From assembly GCA_902478995.1 (NCBI GenBank), contig CABSNF010000033.1, positions 1 to 23,151 of the forward strand: a stretch of 23,151 bases of DNA, written 5' to 3'. Both the position numbers and the translations under genes were made by a program. This document shows positions 15,383 through 23,151 of this stretch, one piece after another; the first letter of the stretch is position 1; each line of letters begins with the position of its first letter. The DNA comes from an uncultured Collinsella sp. (GTDB lineage: Bacteria; Actinomycetota; Coriobacteriia; Coriobacteriales; Coriobacteriaceae). Below the pieces are notes generated by a model, which was not told the DNA's origin, searched no databases, and was given only the letters and a program-made list of their open reading frames with translations.

Positions 15383-15807
15383 CAGCACGTTGCGACCGAA
15401 GCCACCGCAGCCGTCGCAGGCGCACTCGCGGTTGCGACGCACGCTACGAAACAATACCGGTCATGGACGCCGGCAACGACATTCTAGCCGTGGCTGGCGA
15501 GCGTGACCTGACAGGCAAAGACGCGGCCTTCGTCTGATGTGGGTCCATTGGCTGCCACAGAAAAGGGCCGGTTGCAGCCGGCCCTTTAGACGATAATACC
15601 TGCGTTGCCCGCGCTTCCGAAGTGTGACTAGCTGAGGAGCGGGTTCCGCGGCACAACCTGATTTTACCCAGTGAGGAGGCTCTTTTGCAGCCGCTCCACT
15701 GTTTATTTACATCTGGCACCCTCAAACAATCAGACGGCAACCCGCACTCCTGAGAGCTGCCCCGCACCCCCGGCCATCACCTTACGGCAACAACCGGTGC
15801 TACTCCC
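15383..15807. other. Gap with bidirectional terminator and no supported gene
   Basis: After the nuclease stop the same frame stays open for about 33 more codons with an Ala-rich reading, and another frame reads to a stop near 15538; neither has a start with a ribosome site. The only clear element is the terminator at 15562-15587. Nothing else was recognised. Confidence 0.5.
15562..15587. terminator. Bidirectional terminator between convergent genes
   Basis: AAAGGGCCGG and CCGGCCCTTT form a perfect 10-bp stem with a 6-base loop. A-run and T-run flank it, so it can act for the plus-strand nuclease gene and the minus-strand zinc-ribbon gene. Confidence 0.88.
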
Positions 15808-17145
15808 CTACTTCCCAAAGATTGCAGCGAACAATCCCTTGCGTTTGGGCTTCTCCTCTCGGTAGGAACCCTCGACGGCGGCTGCAACCTGGCGCGGTTG
15901 CTCGCAGCCTCCACGGCGTACGATCTGGTATAGGAACGGCGACTTAACGTATTTGACCTCGATGGGCGTGGCATGCACGGTGCTCTCACCGGACAGATGC
16001 AGGCTCGGATTGAGCGGCGCCACGACGTGCGTTTCGCGCTTGTCACTAAACACCACCGCGGCCGCGCGGCCCGTCTGTCCGTTTACGGCAATGCGCACCT
16101 GCTCGTCATCGCGGCCGTCCGTCGCCGGACGATCGACAAAGTAGACCGGCACCATCACCAGGCCATCCTTATGCTTGCGGGCCTTGCGCGCCCAGGTTCG
16201 GATGCTCTTTTTATTGAGCCCCAGTACAGCCTCGGCGTCGTTGCCCGCAACGTCGAGCGCCAACTTATCAATGACCACCTGGTCCTTGGTAGACGCATCG
16301 ACGGAGACAACGCGGAAGTCGCCTTCCTGCATGGCGGGATCGAACGGCCCGACCTTGGCAAAGTCCCACGGCTCCAAAATGCCCATGAGGCGAACGTCCA
16401 GGTAGTTTGCCCTGGGGTATGCCCAGTCGAGCACCTCGTAGTACACCAGGGTTTCCTTGCTCAGGCCCTTGCCCGGGAAGCTCGCCATCATGCGCAGGTC
16501 CGCCAGCGCCATGGGGAAGTAGAAGAGCATCATGTCGTTTTGGATCGCGTCTTCCACGTCGTGCCCGGCAAAGGCTTCCGCATACTGGCGCACCAGCTGC
16601 AGCGCGTTGGCACGTGCCTGCTGCGGCGAGATTTCGCAGGGAATGCCCTGCTCCGGCACATACTCCGCACCCACGCCCATGGTCAGACGCTTGCTAAACG
16701 TACCGGGCTTGAGCAGGTCGGCAATGCCGATCTTGTTGCCGCAGGACGGGCACTCAAACACACGCTGCGTTGACTCGCCCTCAAAGGACGCTCCGCAGAA
16801 GGGGCATGGAATGCTCACATGCGTGGCCTCTTGGAACTCCTGCGCTGTGCCGCGATCCTCCCACAGCAGATGTTCCAGGACCGACTGATTGCGCCAGTGC
16901 GAATTGAAGAAATACCAGTCCGGGTCCTCCGGGCGCTCGAGTTGCGACACATGCGTGAGCTTGAGCAGTCCATCCACCACCGTCAACGGCGTATGGCGAA
17001 TGCCCAAAGCGCTCTTGGGCTCTCCGGCGTCCGCCTGCCACGGAATGACCGCACCGCAATAAGCGCACTCAAAGCTGCGCTTAGCTTGGTGTGAGTACAT
17101 AGGGCCGCCGCAGTTTTGACATTTAATGGCAAACATCTCGTCCAT
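15808..17145 (-). CDS. Double zinc-ribbon protein of unknown function
   Basis: 445 residues from the ATG at 17143-17145, chosen because AAGGAGG (17154-17160) lies 8 bases upstream; an open frame extends to 17196. Two zinc ribbons are visible: C9-x2-C12 with C27-x2-C30, and C114-x2-C117 with C132-x2-C135 (PCPFCGASF, ECPSCGNKIG). The rest (about 145-445) is soluble with no signal or membrane segment; it ends in a basic tail (EEKPKRKGLFAAIFGK). No catalytic family was recognised. The zinc ribbons resemble those of TFIIB-type or rubredoxin-like domains but the C-terminal two thirds match nothing I know. It is divergent from a cation transporter gene over a 218-bp gap. A cytoplasmic metal-dependent or nucleic-acid-binding role is possible, unproven. 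Confidence 0.85.
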   Translation of the reverse strand: MDEMFAIKCQNCGGPMYSHQAKRSFECAYCGAVIPWQADAGEPKSALGIRHTPLTVVDGLLKLTHVSQLERPEDPDWYFFNSHWRNQSVLEHLLWEDRGTAQEFQEATHVSIPCPFCGASFEGESTQRVFECPSCGNKIGIADLLKPGTFSKRLTMGVGAEYVPEQGIPCEISPQQARANALQLVRQYAEAFAGHDVEDAIQNDMMLFYFPMALADLRMMASFPGKGLSKETLVYYEVLDWAYPRANYLDVRLMGILEPWDFAKVGPFDPAMQEGDFRVVSVDASTKDQVVIDKLALDVAGNDAEAVLGLNKKSIRTWARKARKHKDGLVMVPVYFVDRPATDGRDDEQVRIAVNGQTGRAAAVVFSDKRETHVVAPLNPSLHLSGESTVHATPIEVKYVKSPFLYQIVRRGGCEQPRQVAAAVEGSYREEKPKRKGLFAAIFGK

Positions 17146-17324
17146 GGAAACGTCCTCCTTTGCACAGGGGCTGTCGGCATTAAGTATGTCGATCAAACAG
17201 GCACATGCCCATACCCATGTGGCCCAAAATGGACCACCCAGGCAGACGAGAAGGCTCGCTCGTTAGCACCGGCAGACTATTGCTGCATTTTCTGAGCATC
17301 GGCGCACGACGCCCCCGCGCGAGC

Positions 17325-17330
17325 TACACT
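17325..17330 (+). promoter_or_regulatory. Candidate -10 box of the CDF transporter gene
   Basis: TACACT, about 34 bases before the ATG at 17364. A transcript starting here excludes the upstream in-frame starts at 17205-17330. Confidence 0.35.
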
Positions 17331-17350
17331 ATCCCCTTAAACATGATTGT

Positions 17351-17354
17351 GAGG
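17351..17354 (+). promoter_or_regulatory. Ribosome binding site that supports the CDF start
   Basis: GAGG, 9 bases before the ATG at 17364; no comparable site precedes the in-frame ATG at 17343. Confidence 0.55.
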
Positions 17355-17363
17355 ACGACCGCT

Positions 17364-18545
17364 ATGCTATTTGTTAATCGGCTGGTACATACACTTGTTC
17401 CCGGCAGCGAGGGCGAGCCGGTCGATACATCTTGCCGTACCAACGCGGGCTTTGCCGCAAGCCTCATCTGCATTGGCCTCAACATTACCCTGTGCCTAGC
17501 CAAGGGCATCGCGGGTCTGCTCGCCGGCTCGGTCTCGCTTATCGCCGACGCCTTCAACAACCTCTCCGACGCCTCGAGCAACATTGTGAGCCTGCTCGGG
17601 TTCCGCCTTGCCAGCCGCCCGGCCGACGAAGGTCACCCCTATGGCCATGGCCGCTACGAGTACCTCGCCGGTTTGTTTGTCGCCGTCCTCGTTTGCGCCG
17701 TCGGCATCAACCTGGCGCTCGAGTCCATCGCCAAGATCATCAAGCCCTCCCCCACCGCCTACACGCTGGTCTCCCTAGCCGCCCTCGTCTTGTCCATGCT
17801 CGTTAAGCTCTGGATGGCCGCGTTCAACCGCACGCTGGGCGACCGCATCGACTCGGAGACGCTCATCGCTACGGCGCAGGACTCCAAAAACGATGTCATC
17901 ACCTCGGGCTCGGTCTTAGCGGCGGCACTTATTTCGCAAACGACAGGCTATGACCTCGATGGCTGGGCGGGCCTGGGCGTGGGCATCTTCATTTGCATCA
18001 GCGGGATGGGCCTGGTGCGCGACGCCATCAGCCCGTTGCTGGGGCAAGCGCCCGACCCCAAGCTCGTCCAGGCAATCCGCGACAAGATCATGTCGTATCC
18101 GCAGGTCCTAGGCACGCACGACCTGATGGTGCACGACTACGGCCCCGGTCGTCAGTTTGCCAGCGCACACGTGGAAATGCCCGGCGAGGGCGATGCCTTT
18201 GAACATCACGAGATTCTGGACACCATCGAGCACGACATCAAGCGCCAGATGGGCATCGATATCACGCTGCACTGCGACCCCATCGCTACCACCGGCGACG
18301 ATCTGCGCGGCTGGGTCAAGCGCGGCGTCATGCAGATTGATCCCGCGCTCTCCATCCACGACCTGCACGAGCACGACGGGTTCGTTTCGTTTGACCTGGT
18401 GCGTCCCGACGGCTTTGACATATCCGACGAGGAGCTGCTGGAGCTCGTCACGCGCATCGTGCACGAGCGCCGGCCCGACGTCTCATGCGTCGTTACGTTT
18501 GACTCGGGCTTTAGCTCGCCCGACCGTCCGGCCGAGCAGTTGTAG
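17364..18545 (+). CDS. Cation diffusion facilitator (CDF) family metal exporter
   Basis: 393 residues from the ATG at 17364. CDF signatures: SVSLIADAFNNLSDASSNIVS in TM2, HPYGHGRYEYLAG after it, and AQDSKNDVITSG in TM5, followed by a cytoplasmic C-terminal domain. Six membrane segments are seen between about 28 and 220. The usual metal-site pattern reads D62xxxN66 in TM2 and D173xxxD177 in TM5; the Asp rather than His in TM5 argues against a classic zinc exporter and for manganese or iron (inference). It exports a divalent cation in exchange for protons. At 393 residues it is about 90 longer than a minimal CDF, with an extra C-terminal stretch after the usual domain (about 310-390). It ends 12 bases before the convergent next gene. 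Confidence 0.9.
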   Translation: MLFVNRLVHTLVPGSEGEPVDTSCRTNAGFAASLICIGLNITLCLAKGIAGLLAGSVSLIADAFNNLSDASSNIVSLLGFRLASRPADEGHPYGHGRYEYLAGLFVAVLVCAVGINLALESIAKIIKPSPTAYTLVSLAALVLSMLVKLWMAAFNRTLGDRIDSETLIATAQDSKNDVITSGSVLAAALISQTTGYDLDGWAGLGVGIFICISGMGLVRDAISPLLGQAPDPKLVQAIRDKIMSYPQVLGTHDLMVHDYGPGRQFASAHVEMPGEGDAFEHHEILDTIEHDIKRQMGIDITLHCDPIATTGDDLRGWVKRGVMQIDPALSIHDLHEHDGFVSFDLVRPDGFDISDEELLELVTRIVHERRPDVSCVVTFDSGFSSPDRPAEQL

Positions 18546-18557
18546 CCTGCTTAACAG

Positions 18558-19550
18558 CTAGTTTCCCTGCGCGCCCGAAATACCGTTTTGCAGGGCATCC
18601 CAAGCGTTCGTTGCCATATCGCCCAGGTTCTGTGCGGTATCGCCGAGATTCTGAGCCGTGTCGCCCAGCTCTTGCGCCTTGTCTCCCAACTCCTGTGCCT
18701 TGTTGCTCAAGTCCTCCAGCGTGTTGGAGCTCGAGCTGTCCGCGCCGCCCTGGTCGCCGGACGCGTTGCCCGACGAGCCGTCCTTGCGCGTAAGCTGAAT
18801 CTCGAGGTTACCGTTGTCGTTATAGTAGGCAGACGTCACGACCCAGTTGGCATCGACGACGGGCGTTGAGCCATCATCAGTCAGGACCACGGCATTCGAA
18901 AGATCGGCGCCGCGCGACTTGAGGAGCTTCTTGGCGTTGGACCAGTACTGCCCCGGAATATCGCTCAGATCGACGGTGCTAGACGAGGCGGACTCGGTTT
19001 GTTCGGCAGCGGTATCGGCCGTTGAACTCCCTCGCTTGTTGAGCATGCCCGACACGATGGCAAACACAACCGACAGCGCAAAGAAGATCGCCAGCACGAT
19101 GAGGATCTTCTTGATCACGCTCGACGAACGCGACGGCTTCTTCTCCTCGTCCTCGCCATATTGCGGAATCGACTTGGGGTACTCGCGATACGGCTCGCGC
19201 GACTCGTAGCGAGGCTGCGCCGTGCGAGGCATATACGTCGTCTGCTGAGGCTGCGGAATGGGATTCTGCGGCAGGTCATCATAGGGATTCGGCGTCGAGG
19301 CGGCATAAGAATTCTGCGGCACGTAATCAAACGAGTCCGGAGCTGCGTTGCCATAGGGGCCTTGCGAAGATGCAGCGTAAGAATCCTGCGCCGTGTCGCC
19401 ATAGCCCATAACCCGGGTGGGCTCGGCCGAAGGCTGCGTCGCGGCGGGGTCGGTATAACCGGGGTTGGGAACAACGCGGGTCGCATCGGCGCTATCGCCA
19501 GCCTGCGCGGAACCGTAGCCGCCCATCACGGTTGTCTTGTCCTGATCCAT
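18558..19550 (-). CDS. Single-pass membrane protein with PASTA-like domain and heptad-repeat tail
   Basis: 330 residues. The cytoplasmic N-terminus (1-146) is Pro/Gln/Tyr-rich and carries three similar threonine motifs, KTTVMGGYG (T6/T7), ATRVVPNPG (T24) and PTRVMGYG (T45). One membrane segment lies at about 147-169. Outside, residues 196-256 (DIPGQYWSNAKKLLKSRGAD onward) resemble a PASTA domain, followed by a Gly/Ser/Asp spacer and four 7-residue repeats, AQELGDK, AQELGDT, AQNLGDT, AQNLGDM. The threonine motifs look like targets of Ser/Thr kinases read by FHA domains, and the outer domain suggests binding of cell-wall fragments; both are inferences. AAGGA lies 8 bases before the ATG. It is convergent with the CDF gene with only 12 bases between stops. 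Confidence 0.85.
   Translation of the reverse strand: MDQDKTTVMGGYGSAQAGDSADATRVVPNPGYTDPAATQPSAEPTRVMGYGDTAQDSYAASSQGPYGNAAPDSFDYVPQNSYAASTPNPYDDLPQNPIPQPQQTTYMPRTAQPRYESREPYREYPKSIPQYGEDEEKKPSRSSSVIKKILIVLAIFFALSVVFAIVSGMLNKRGSSTADTAAEQTESASSSTVDLSDIPGQYWSNAKKLLKSRGADLSNAVVLTDDGSTPVVDANWVVTSAYYNDNGNLEIQLTRKDGSSGNASGDQGGADSSSSNTLEDLSNKAQELGDKAQELGDTAQNLGDTAQNLGDMATNAWDALQNGISGAQGN
18618..18701 (-). repeat. Four 21-bp tandem repeats coding for heptads
   Basis: Imperfect 21-base units encode AQ(E/N)LGD(K/T/M), residues about 284-311 of the membrane protein. The base differences between units are mostly silent or Glu/Asn, so the array is old or under selection at the protein level. Confidence 0.7.
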
Positions 19551-19668
19551 GCAACGATTCCTTTCCGTCGCGCGTGAGCCTCAAGTTATCCATGCATTCT
19601 ACCCGCGCAAAAGCCTATGATGGGCAGAGTCCGTCGGTATCTACAAGACATGCGCGGTCCTAAGGATC

Positions 19669-19704
19669 AAAAAGCCCCGCCGGGCCTTGTGGGCACGGCG
19701 GGGC
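19669..19704 (-). terminator. Rho-independent terminator after fhs
   Basis: Minus-strand GCCCCGCC and GGCGGGGC (19697-19704 and 19674-19681) form an 8-bp stem around a 15-base loop that has its own GCC/GGC pairing, followed by TTTTT (19669-19673). It lies 26 bases past the fhs stop. Confidence 0.88.
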
Positions 19705-19729
19705 GGGCAAGCGGCTATGAGCAGCAGGC

Positions 19730-21397
19730 TTAGAACAGGCCGGTGATGTTGCCGTCGTTGTCGACGTCGATATTCTCGGCCGCGGGGACCTTGGGCAGGC
19801 CCGGCATGGTCAGAACACTGCCGGTCAGCGCGACCACAAAGTGGGCGCCGGCGGAAACCTTGAGCTCGCGCACCGTGATGCGGAAGTTCTCGGGAGCGCC
19901 CAGGGCCTTGGCGTTGTCGCTAAAGCTGTACTGCGTCTTGGCCACGCATACCGGCAGGTTGCCAAAGCCGTTCTCGCGCAGCTCGGCAAGCTGACGCTTG
20001 GCGGCCGGCGTAAAGTCAACGCCGTCGGCGCGGTAAACCTTGGTGGCAACAGCCTCGAGGGCGTCGGCCACATCGACGCCGTCCTCATAGGCAAACTTGA
20101 GCTCGCTCGGCTGCTCAATCAGACGCATGACCTCATCGGCAAGCTCGAGTGCGCCCTCGCCGCCCTTGGCCCAGACCTCGGAAAGCTTAACGTTAACGCC
20201 GAGCTTCTGGCACTCGGACTCGATGAGCGCAAGCTCGGCCTCGGTGTCCGTCGGGAAACGGTTGATGGCGACCACGCAGGGCAAACCATAAACGTTCTGG
20301 ATGTTGTCGACGTGACGCAGCAGGTTGGGCATGCCAGCCTTGAGTGCCTCGAGGTTCTCCCCGTTGAGGTCGGCCTTGGCGACGCCACCGTTGTACTTCA
20401 GCGCACGAGCGGTCGCGACGACCACGACGGCGCTGGGGCGAACGCCCGTCATGCGGCACTTAATGTCGAGGAACTTCTCGGCACCCAGATCGGCACCGAA
20501 GCCGGCCTCGGTAATGGCAACATCGCCAAAGCGCATCGCCATACGCGTGGCCATGATAGAGTTGCAGCCGTGGGCAATGTTGGCGAAGGGACCGCCGTGG
20601 ACAAATGCGGGCGTGCCCTCGAGCGTTTGCACCAGATTGGGCTTGAGCGCGTCCTTAAGCAACGCGGCCATGGCACCCTGGGCCTTAAGGTCGCGGGCAC
20701 GGACAGGCTCGCCGGCAAAGCTGTAGCCGACGACGATCTCACCCAAGCGTTCCTTGAGGTCGCTGATGCTCGTAGACAGGCACAGGATTGCCATGACCTC
20801 GGAGGCGACGGTGATATCAAAGCCGTCCTCGCGCGGCACGCCCTGGGCCTTACCGCCAATGCCGTCGATGACGTGGCGCAGCTGACGGTCGTTCATATCG
20901 ACGACGCGCTTCCAAGTGATGCGCTTAACGTCAATACCGAGCTGATTGCCCTGCTGGATGTGGTTATCAAGCATGGCGGCCAGCAGGTTGTTGGCAGCAC
21001 CGATAGCGTGGAAGTCGCCGGTAAAGTGCAGGTTGATATCCTCCATGGGGATCACCTGAGCCCAGCCGCCACCGGCAGCACCGCCCTTAACGCCAAAGAC
21101 AGGGCCGAGCGAAGGCTCGCGCAGGGCCACGGCACTCTTGACGCCGCGGCGACGCAAGCCATCGGCCAGACCGATGGTCGTGGTGGTCTTGCCCTCGCCC
21201 GCAGGCGTTGGGTTGATAGCGGTCACGAGAACGAGCTTGGCCTGGTGATCAGTCGGCTCGTTGAGCAGTGAATAGTCGACCTTAGCCTTGTCGAAGCCGT
21301 ACGGAATAAGGTGCTTAACGTCGACGCCGGCGTTCTTGGCCACCTCGGTAATAGGCAGCGGCGTGACAGAACGTGCGATTTCGATGTCAGTAGGCAT
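19730..21397 (-). CDS. fhs: Formate-tetrahydrofolate ligase
   Basis: 555 residues, matching the roughly 556 of bacterial Fhs. It joins formate to tetrahydrofolate using ATP to give 10-formyl-THF in the cytoplasm. Motifs: the P-loop PTPAGEGKTTTT (63-74), REPSLGPVFGVKGGAAGGG, EDINLHFTGDFHAI, GGPFANIAHG and EAGFGADLGAEKF. Start set at 21397 because AAAGGA lies 6 bases upstream; the open frame extends to 21472 through the promoter. It is transcribed alone, between ruvB and the terminator at 19669. Together with fchA and folD about 10 kb away it supplies the three steps from formate to 5,10-methylene-THF. Confidence 0.97.
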   Translation of the reverse strand: MPTDIEIARSVTPLPITEVAKNAGVDVKHLIPYGFDKAKVDYSLLNEPTDHQAKLVLVTAINPTPAGEGKTTTTIGLADGLRRRGVKSAVALREPSLGPVFGVKGGAAGGGWAQVIPMEDINLHFTGDFHAIGAANNLLAAMLDNHIQQGNQLGIDVKRITWKRVVDMNDRQLRHVIDGIGGKAQGVPREDGFDITVASEVMAILCLSTSISDLKERLGEIVVGYSFAGEPVRARDLKAQGAMAALLKDALKPNLVQTLEGTPAFVHGGPFANIAHGCNSIMATRMAMRFGDVAITEAGFGADLGAEKFLDIKCRMTGVRPSAVVVVATARALKYNGGVAKADLNGENLEALKAGMPNLLRHVDNIQNVYGLPCVVAINRFPTDTEAELALIESECQKLGVNVKLSEVWAKGGEGALELADEVMRLIEQPSELKFAYEDGVDVADALEAVATKVYRADGVDFTPAAKRQLAELRENGFGNLPVCVAKTQYSFSDNAKALGAPENFRITVRELKVSAGAHFVVALTGSVLTMPGLPKVPAAENIDVDNDGNITGLF

Positions 21398-21437
21398 GGG
21401 CGGTCCTTTCGTTACCGAATGAGAAAAAGACCAATTC

Positions 21438-21446
21438 AGCATAGCA
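21438..21446 (-). promoter_or_regulatory. Candidate extended -10 promoter of fhs
   Basis: Minus-strand TGCTATGCT, an extended -10 element (TGn plus TATGCT), with a weak TTTACT box 15 bases upstream; the implied transcript start lies about 35 bases before the start codon. Confidence 0.4.
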
Positions 21447-21541
21447 CGGGCGCGCAACAGTAAAACACCCATAACCGATGAACGGCGATATGTTTACCCG
21501 ATGCCCAGCGATAGCCCAACAGCCCGCCAAAACAAAGCGCC

Positions 21542-22609
21542 CTAAACGGTAGGTTCAATCCCCAGGTGCTCAAAGGTGCGAAGGGTTGCCTGACGGCCCT
21601 GCGGCGTACGAATCATCAACCCGCACTGCAGCAAATAGGGCTCATAGACATCCTCGAGCGTGCCCGGGTCCTCGCCCACCGCGCTGGCAAGGGTCGTAAG
21701 TCCCACGGCACGACCGGAGAACGTCTTGGCAAGCGTCTCCAAGATACGAATATCCATCCAGTCCAGACCGAGCTCGTCGATCTCGAAGAACTCGAGCGCC
21801 TGGCGACAGATATCGAGCTCGATGGGGCCGTTGCCGCGCACCTGCGCATAGTCGCGCACGCGCTTGAGCAAGCGGTTGGCAAGACGTGGCGTGCCGCGCG
21901 AACGCGAGCCGATCTCGAGTGCACTGGGATGGTCGATCGTCACGCCCAGGATAGTCGCCGAGCGCGTCACAATCTGCGCGAGCTCCTCGACCGTGTAGTA
22001 ATCCAGGCGATACGAAATGCCAAAGCGGTCGCGCAACGGGCCGGTCAACATGCCTGAGCGGGTCGTTGCCGCTACCAGCGTAAACTTGGGAATATCCAGG
22101 CGAATCGAGCGCGCCGCCGGACCCTTGCCAATCACGATATCGAGGGCAAAGTCCTCCATCGCGGGGTACAGGACCTCCTCGACCGAACGGTTGAGGCGGT
22201 GGATCTCGTCGATAAACAGCACATCACCCGGCTGCAAGTTAGTAAGGATGGCCGCCAGGTCGCCCGTGCGCGCGATGGCAGGGCCACTCGTGGTCTTGAT
22301 CTGAGCGCCCAGCTCGTTGGCGATAACGGTGGCCAGCGTGGTCTTGCCCAGACCCGGAGGACCCGAGAAAATCACGTGGTCGAGCGTCTCGCCACGGCTC
22401 TGCGCCGCTTCGATCAACACGCGCAGGCTCTGCTTGATGTGCTCCTGGCCGCAGTAGTCGTCCAGGCGCTGGGGGCGCAAAGTGCGGTCGACATCGAGGT
22501 CCTCGGCCGTCAGCTCCGAGCCCACCATGCGCTCGCCGTGCGCCATAGATGCCGCCGGCGAGTTGCCGGGCGTCGCCCACAGGTCCTGAGAGTCATCGGC
22601 TTCCCACAT
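21542..22609 (-). CDS. ruvB: Holliday junction branch migration ATPase RuvB
   Basis: 355 residues. It is the hexameric AAA+ motor that, with RuvA, drives branch migration of Holliday junctions during recombinational repair. Walker A GPPGLGKTT (83-91), Walker B LFIDEIH (131-137), sensor 1 AATTRSG (180-186), GPLRDRFG with the arginine finger (190-197), and the C-terminal winged-helix domain ending LRTFEHLGIEPTV. The first 35 residues are a short lineage-specific extension. The ATG at 22607-22609 shares one base with the ruvA stop (TGATG), so the two are translationally coupled; a GTG at 22612 is less likely. About 144 bases separate it from fhs. Confidence 0.97.
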   Translation of the reverse strand: MWEADDSQDLWATPGNSPAASMAHGERMVGSELTAEDLDVDRTLRPQRLDDYCGQEHIKQSLRVLIEAAQSRGETLDHVIFSGPPGLGKTTLATVIANELGAQIKTTSGPAIARTGDLAAILTNLQPGDVLFIDEIHRLNRSVEEVLYPAMEDFALDIVIGKGPAARSIRLDIPKFTLVAATTRSGMLTGPLRDRFGISYRLDYYTVEELAQIVTRSATILGVTIDHPSALEIGSRSRGTPRLANRLLKRVRDYAQVRGNGPIELDICRQALEFFEIDELGLDWMDIRILETLAKTFSGRAVGLTTLASAVGEDPGTLEDVYEPYLLQCGLMIRTPQGRQATLRTFEHLGIEPTV

Positions 22610-23119
22610 CACGCATCCATTCCAAGTCGCTTAAGCGCCGCGCCGAGCAGATCCTCGACACGCATATTCTGCCCATCATACCCGCTCAGGGCAACATCGG
22701 TCTCCTGCGGGCTAAAGCCCATGGAAAGGAGCGCCGCACGGGCATCATCGATGGCCGAGAGAGCGGCAGCGGGCACGGGCATCGCAACCTGTCCGGGAAT
22801 CACGTCGACTGGCACAAAGCCTTTGTCCTTGGCAAAGGTGCTCTTGAGCTCCAGGATCAGACGCTGAGCTGTCTTTTTGCCCACACCGGGCACCTTGGCC
22901 ATGCCCTTGTCGTCCTCGGCCATCACCAGCGAATACAGCTGCCCCACGGTATAGGTAGAAAGCACGGCGAGCGCCAAGCGCGGACCAACACCCGAGACGG
23001 ACACGAGCCGGTCGAACATCGTGCGCTCATCCTTTGAGGAAAAACCGAAAAGTGTCATGGCGTCCTCGCGCACCTGCATACGCGTGTAGAGGCGGACCTC
23101 GCCGCCGGGCGTCGGCAAC
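22609..23119 (-). CDS. ruvA: Holliday junction DNA-binding protein RuvA, 5' end missing at contig edge
   Basis: About 170 residues of RuvA, starting within domain I (PTPGGEVRLYTRMQVREDAM). Two helix-hairpin-helix motifs are present, SVSGVGPRLALAVLS and KVPGVGKKTAQRLILEL, then an acid-poor linker and domain III (SAIDDARAALLSMGFSPQET to LGAALKRLGMDA) that contacts RuvB. The first 40 or so residues, by comparison with full-length RuvA of about 200, lie beyond the contig. Upstream of the last true codon the frame runs into sequencing adapter and would give a false N-terminus MGSEMCIRD; that part must not be annotated as protein. It is in operon with ruvB. Confidence 0.95.
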
Positions 23120-23151
23120 CTGTCTCTTATACACATCTCCGAGCCCACGAG
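23120..23151. other. Nextera transposase adapter left in the assembly (artefact)
   Basis: CTGTCTCTTATACACATCT (23120-23138) is the 19-base Tn5 mosaic end used in Nextera libraries, and CCGAGCCCACGAG (23139-23151) continues into the read-2 adapter. It is not genomic. Confidence 0.98.

Noticed and set aside
15383..15540. In-frame continuation after the nuclease stop and a short open frame ending near 15538, considered as a broken C-terminus or relic
   Set aside because: The nuclease already has the normal family length, and neither reading shows a start signal or a match I recognise.
19841..21271. 476-codon open frame on the plus strand opposite fhs
   Set aside because: Antisense shadow of formate-THF ligase with no recognisable motif.
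1..23151. tRNA, rRNA, CRISPR array, insertion sequence, phage or integrase gene
   Set aside because: Looked for along both strands and none was recognised; the only mobile-like item is the palindromic element at 8197-8426.

Overview
The window reads as a chromosomal contig of a gut member of the Coriobacteriia (Actinomycetota), most likely Collinsella or a close relative. This rests on the fairly high GC content, a LADTG-type sorting signal on a Tat-exported protein, large surface proteins with DUF4430 (transcobalamin-like) domains, and the fhs / folD / fchA one-carbon genes. It is an inference from style and gene content; no 16S or other marker is present. The last 32 bases (23120-23151) are Nextera sequencing adapter, so the right edge is an assembly end that cuts ruvA.

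Left part (1-4200, minus strand): a cobalamin riboswitch precedes a 1068-residue surface protein (two DUF4430 domains, a beta-propeller, an InlB-type repeat, a lysine/serine wall-spanning tail and a C-terminal membrane segment). An overlapping second membrane-anchored DUF4430 protein runs off the left edge. I read this as a vitamin B12-controlled surface capture operon. Next come a UbiB/ABC1 kinase-like gene with a phasin-like partner (4286-6474) and a C69 dipeptidase (6574-8097).

Middle (8100-15400): a 230-bp AT-rich, nested palindromic element sits between the dipeptidase and a tightly packed fchA-folD pair. This FolD lacks the residues expected for cyclohydrolase activity, which fchA can supply. 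Then follow a gene-poor region with an orphan terminator and a near-duplicated 17-mer, a lipoprotein, a Tat-exported PI-PLC with a LADTG anchor, a small PH-like protein, and a stand-alone DUF1016/YhcG PDDEXK nuclease.

Right part (15800-23119): a double zinc-ribbon protein diverges from a cation diffusion facilitator. A membrane protein with a PASTA-like domain and a heptad-repeat tail is convergent with the transporter. Then come fhs (formate-THF ligase) and ruvAB. Fhs, FchA and FolD together give a complete route from formate to methylene-THF. No tRNA, rRNA, CRISPR array, insertion sequence or phage gene was recognised.
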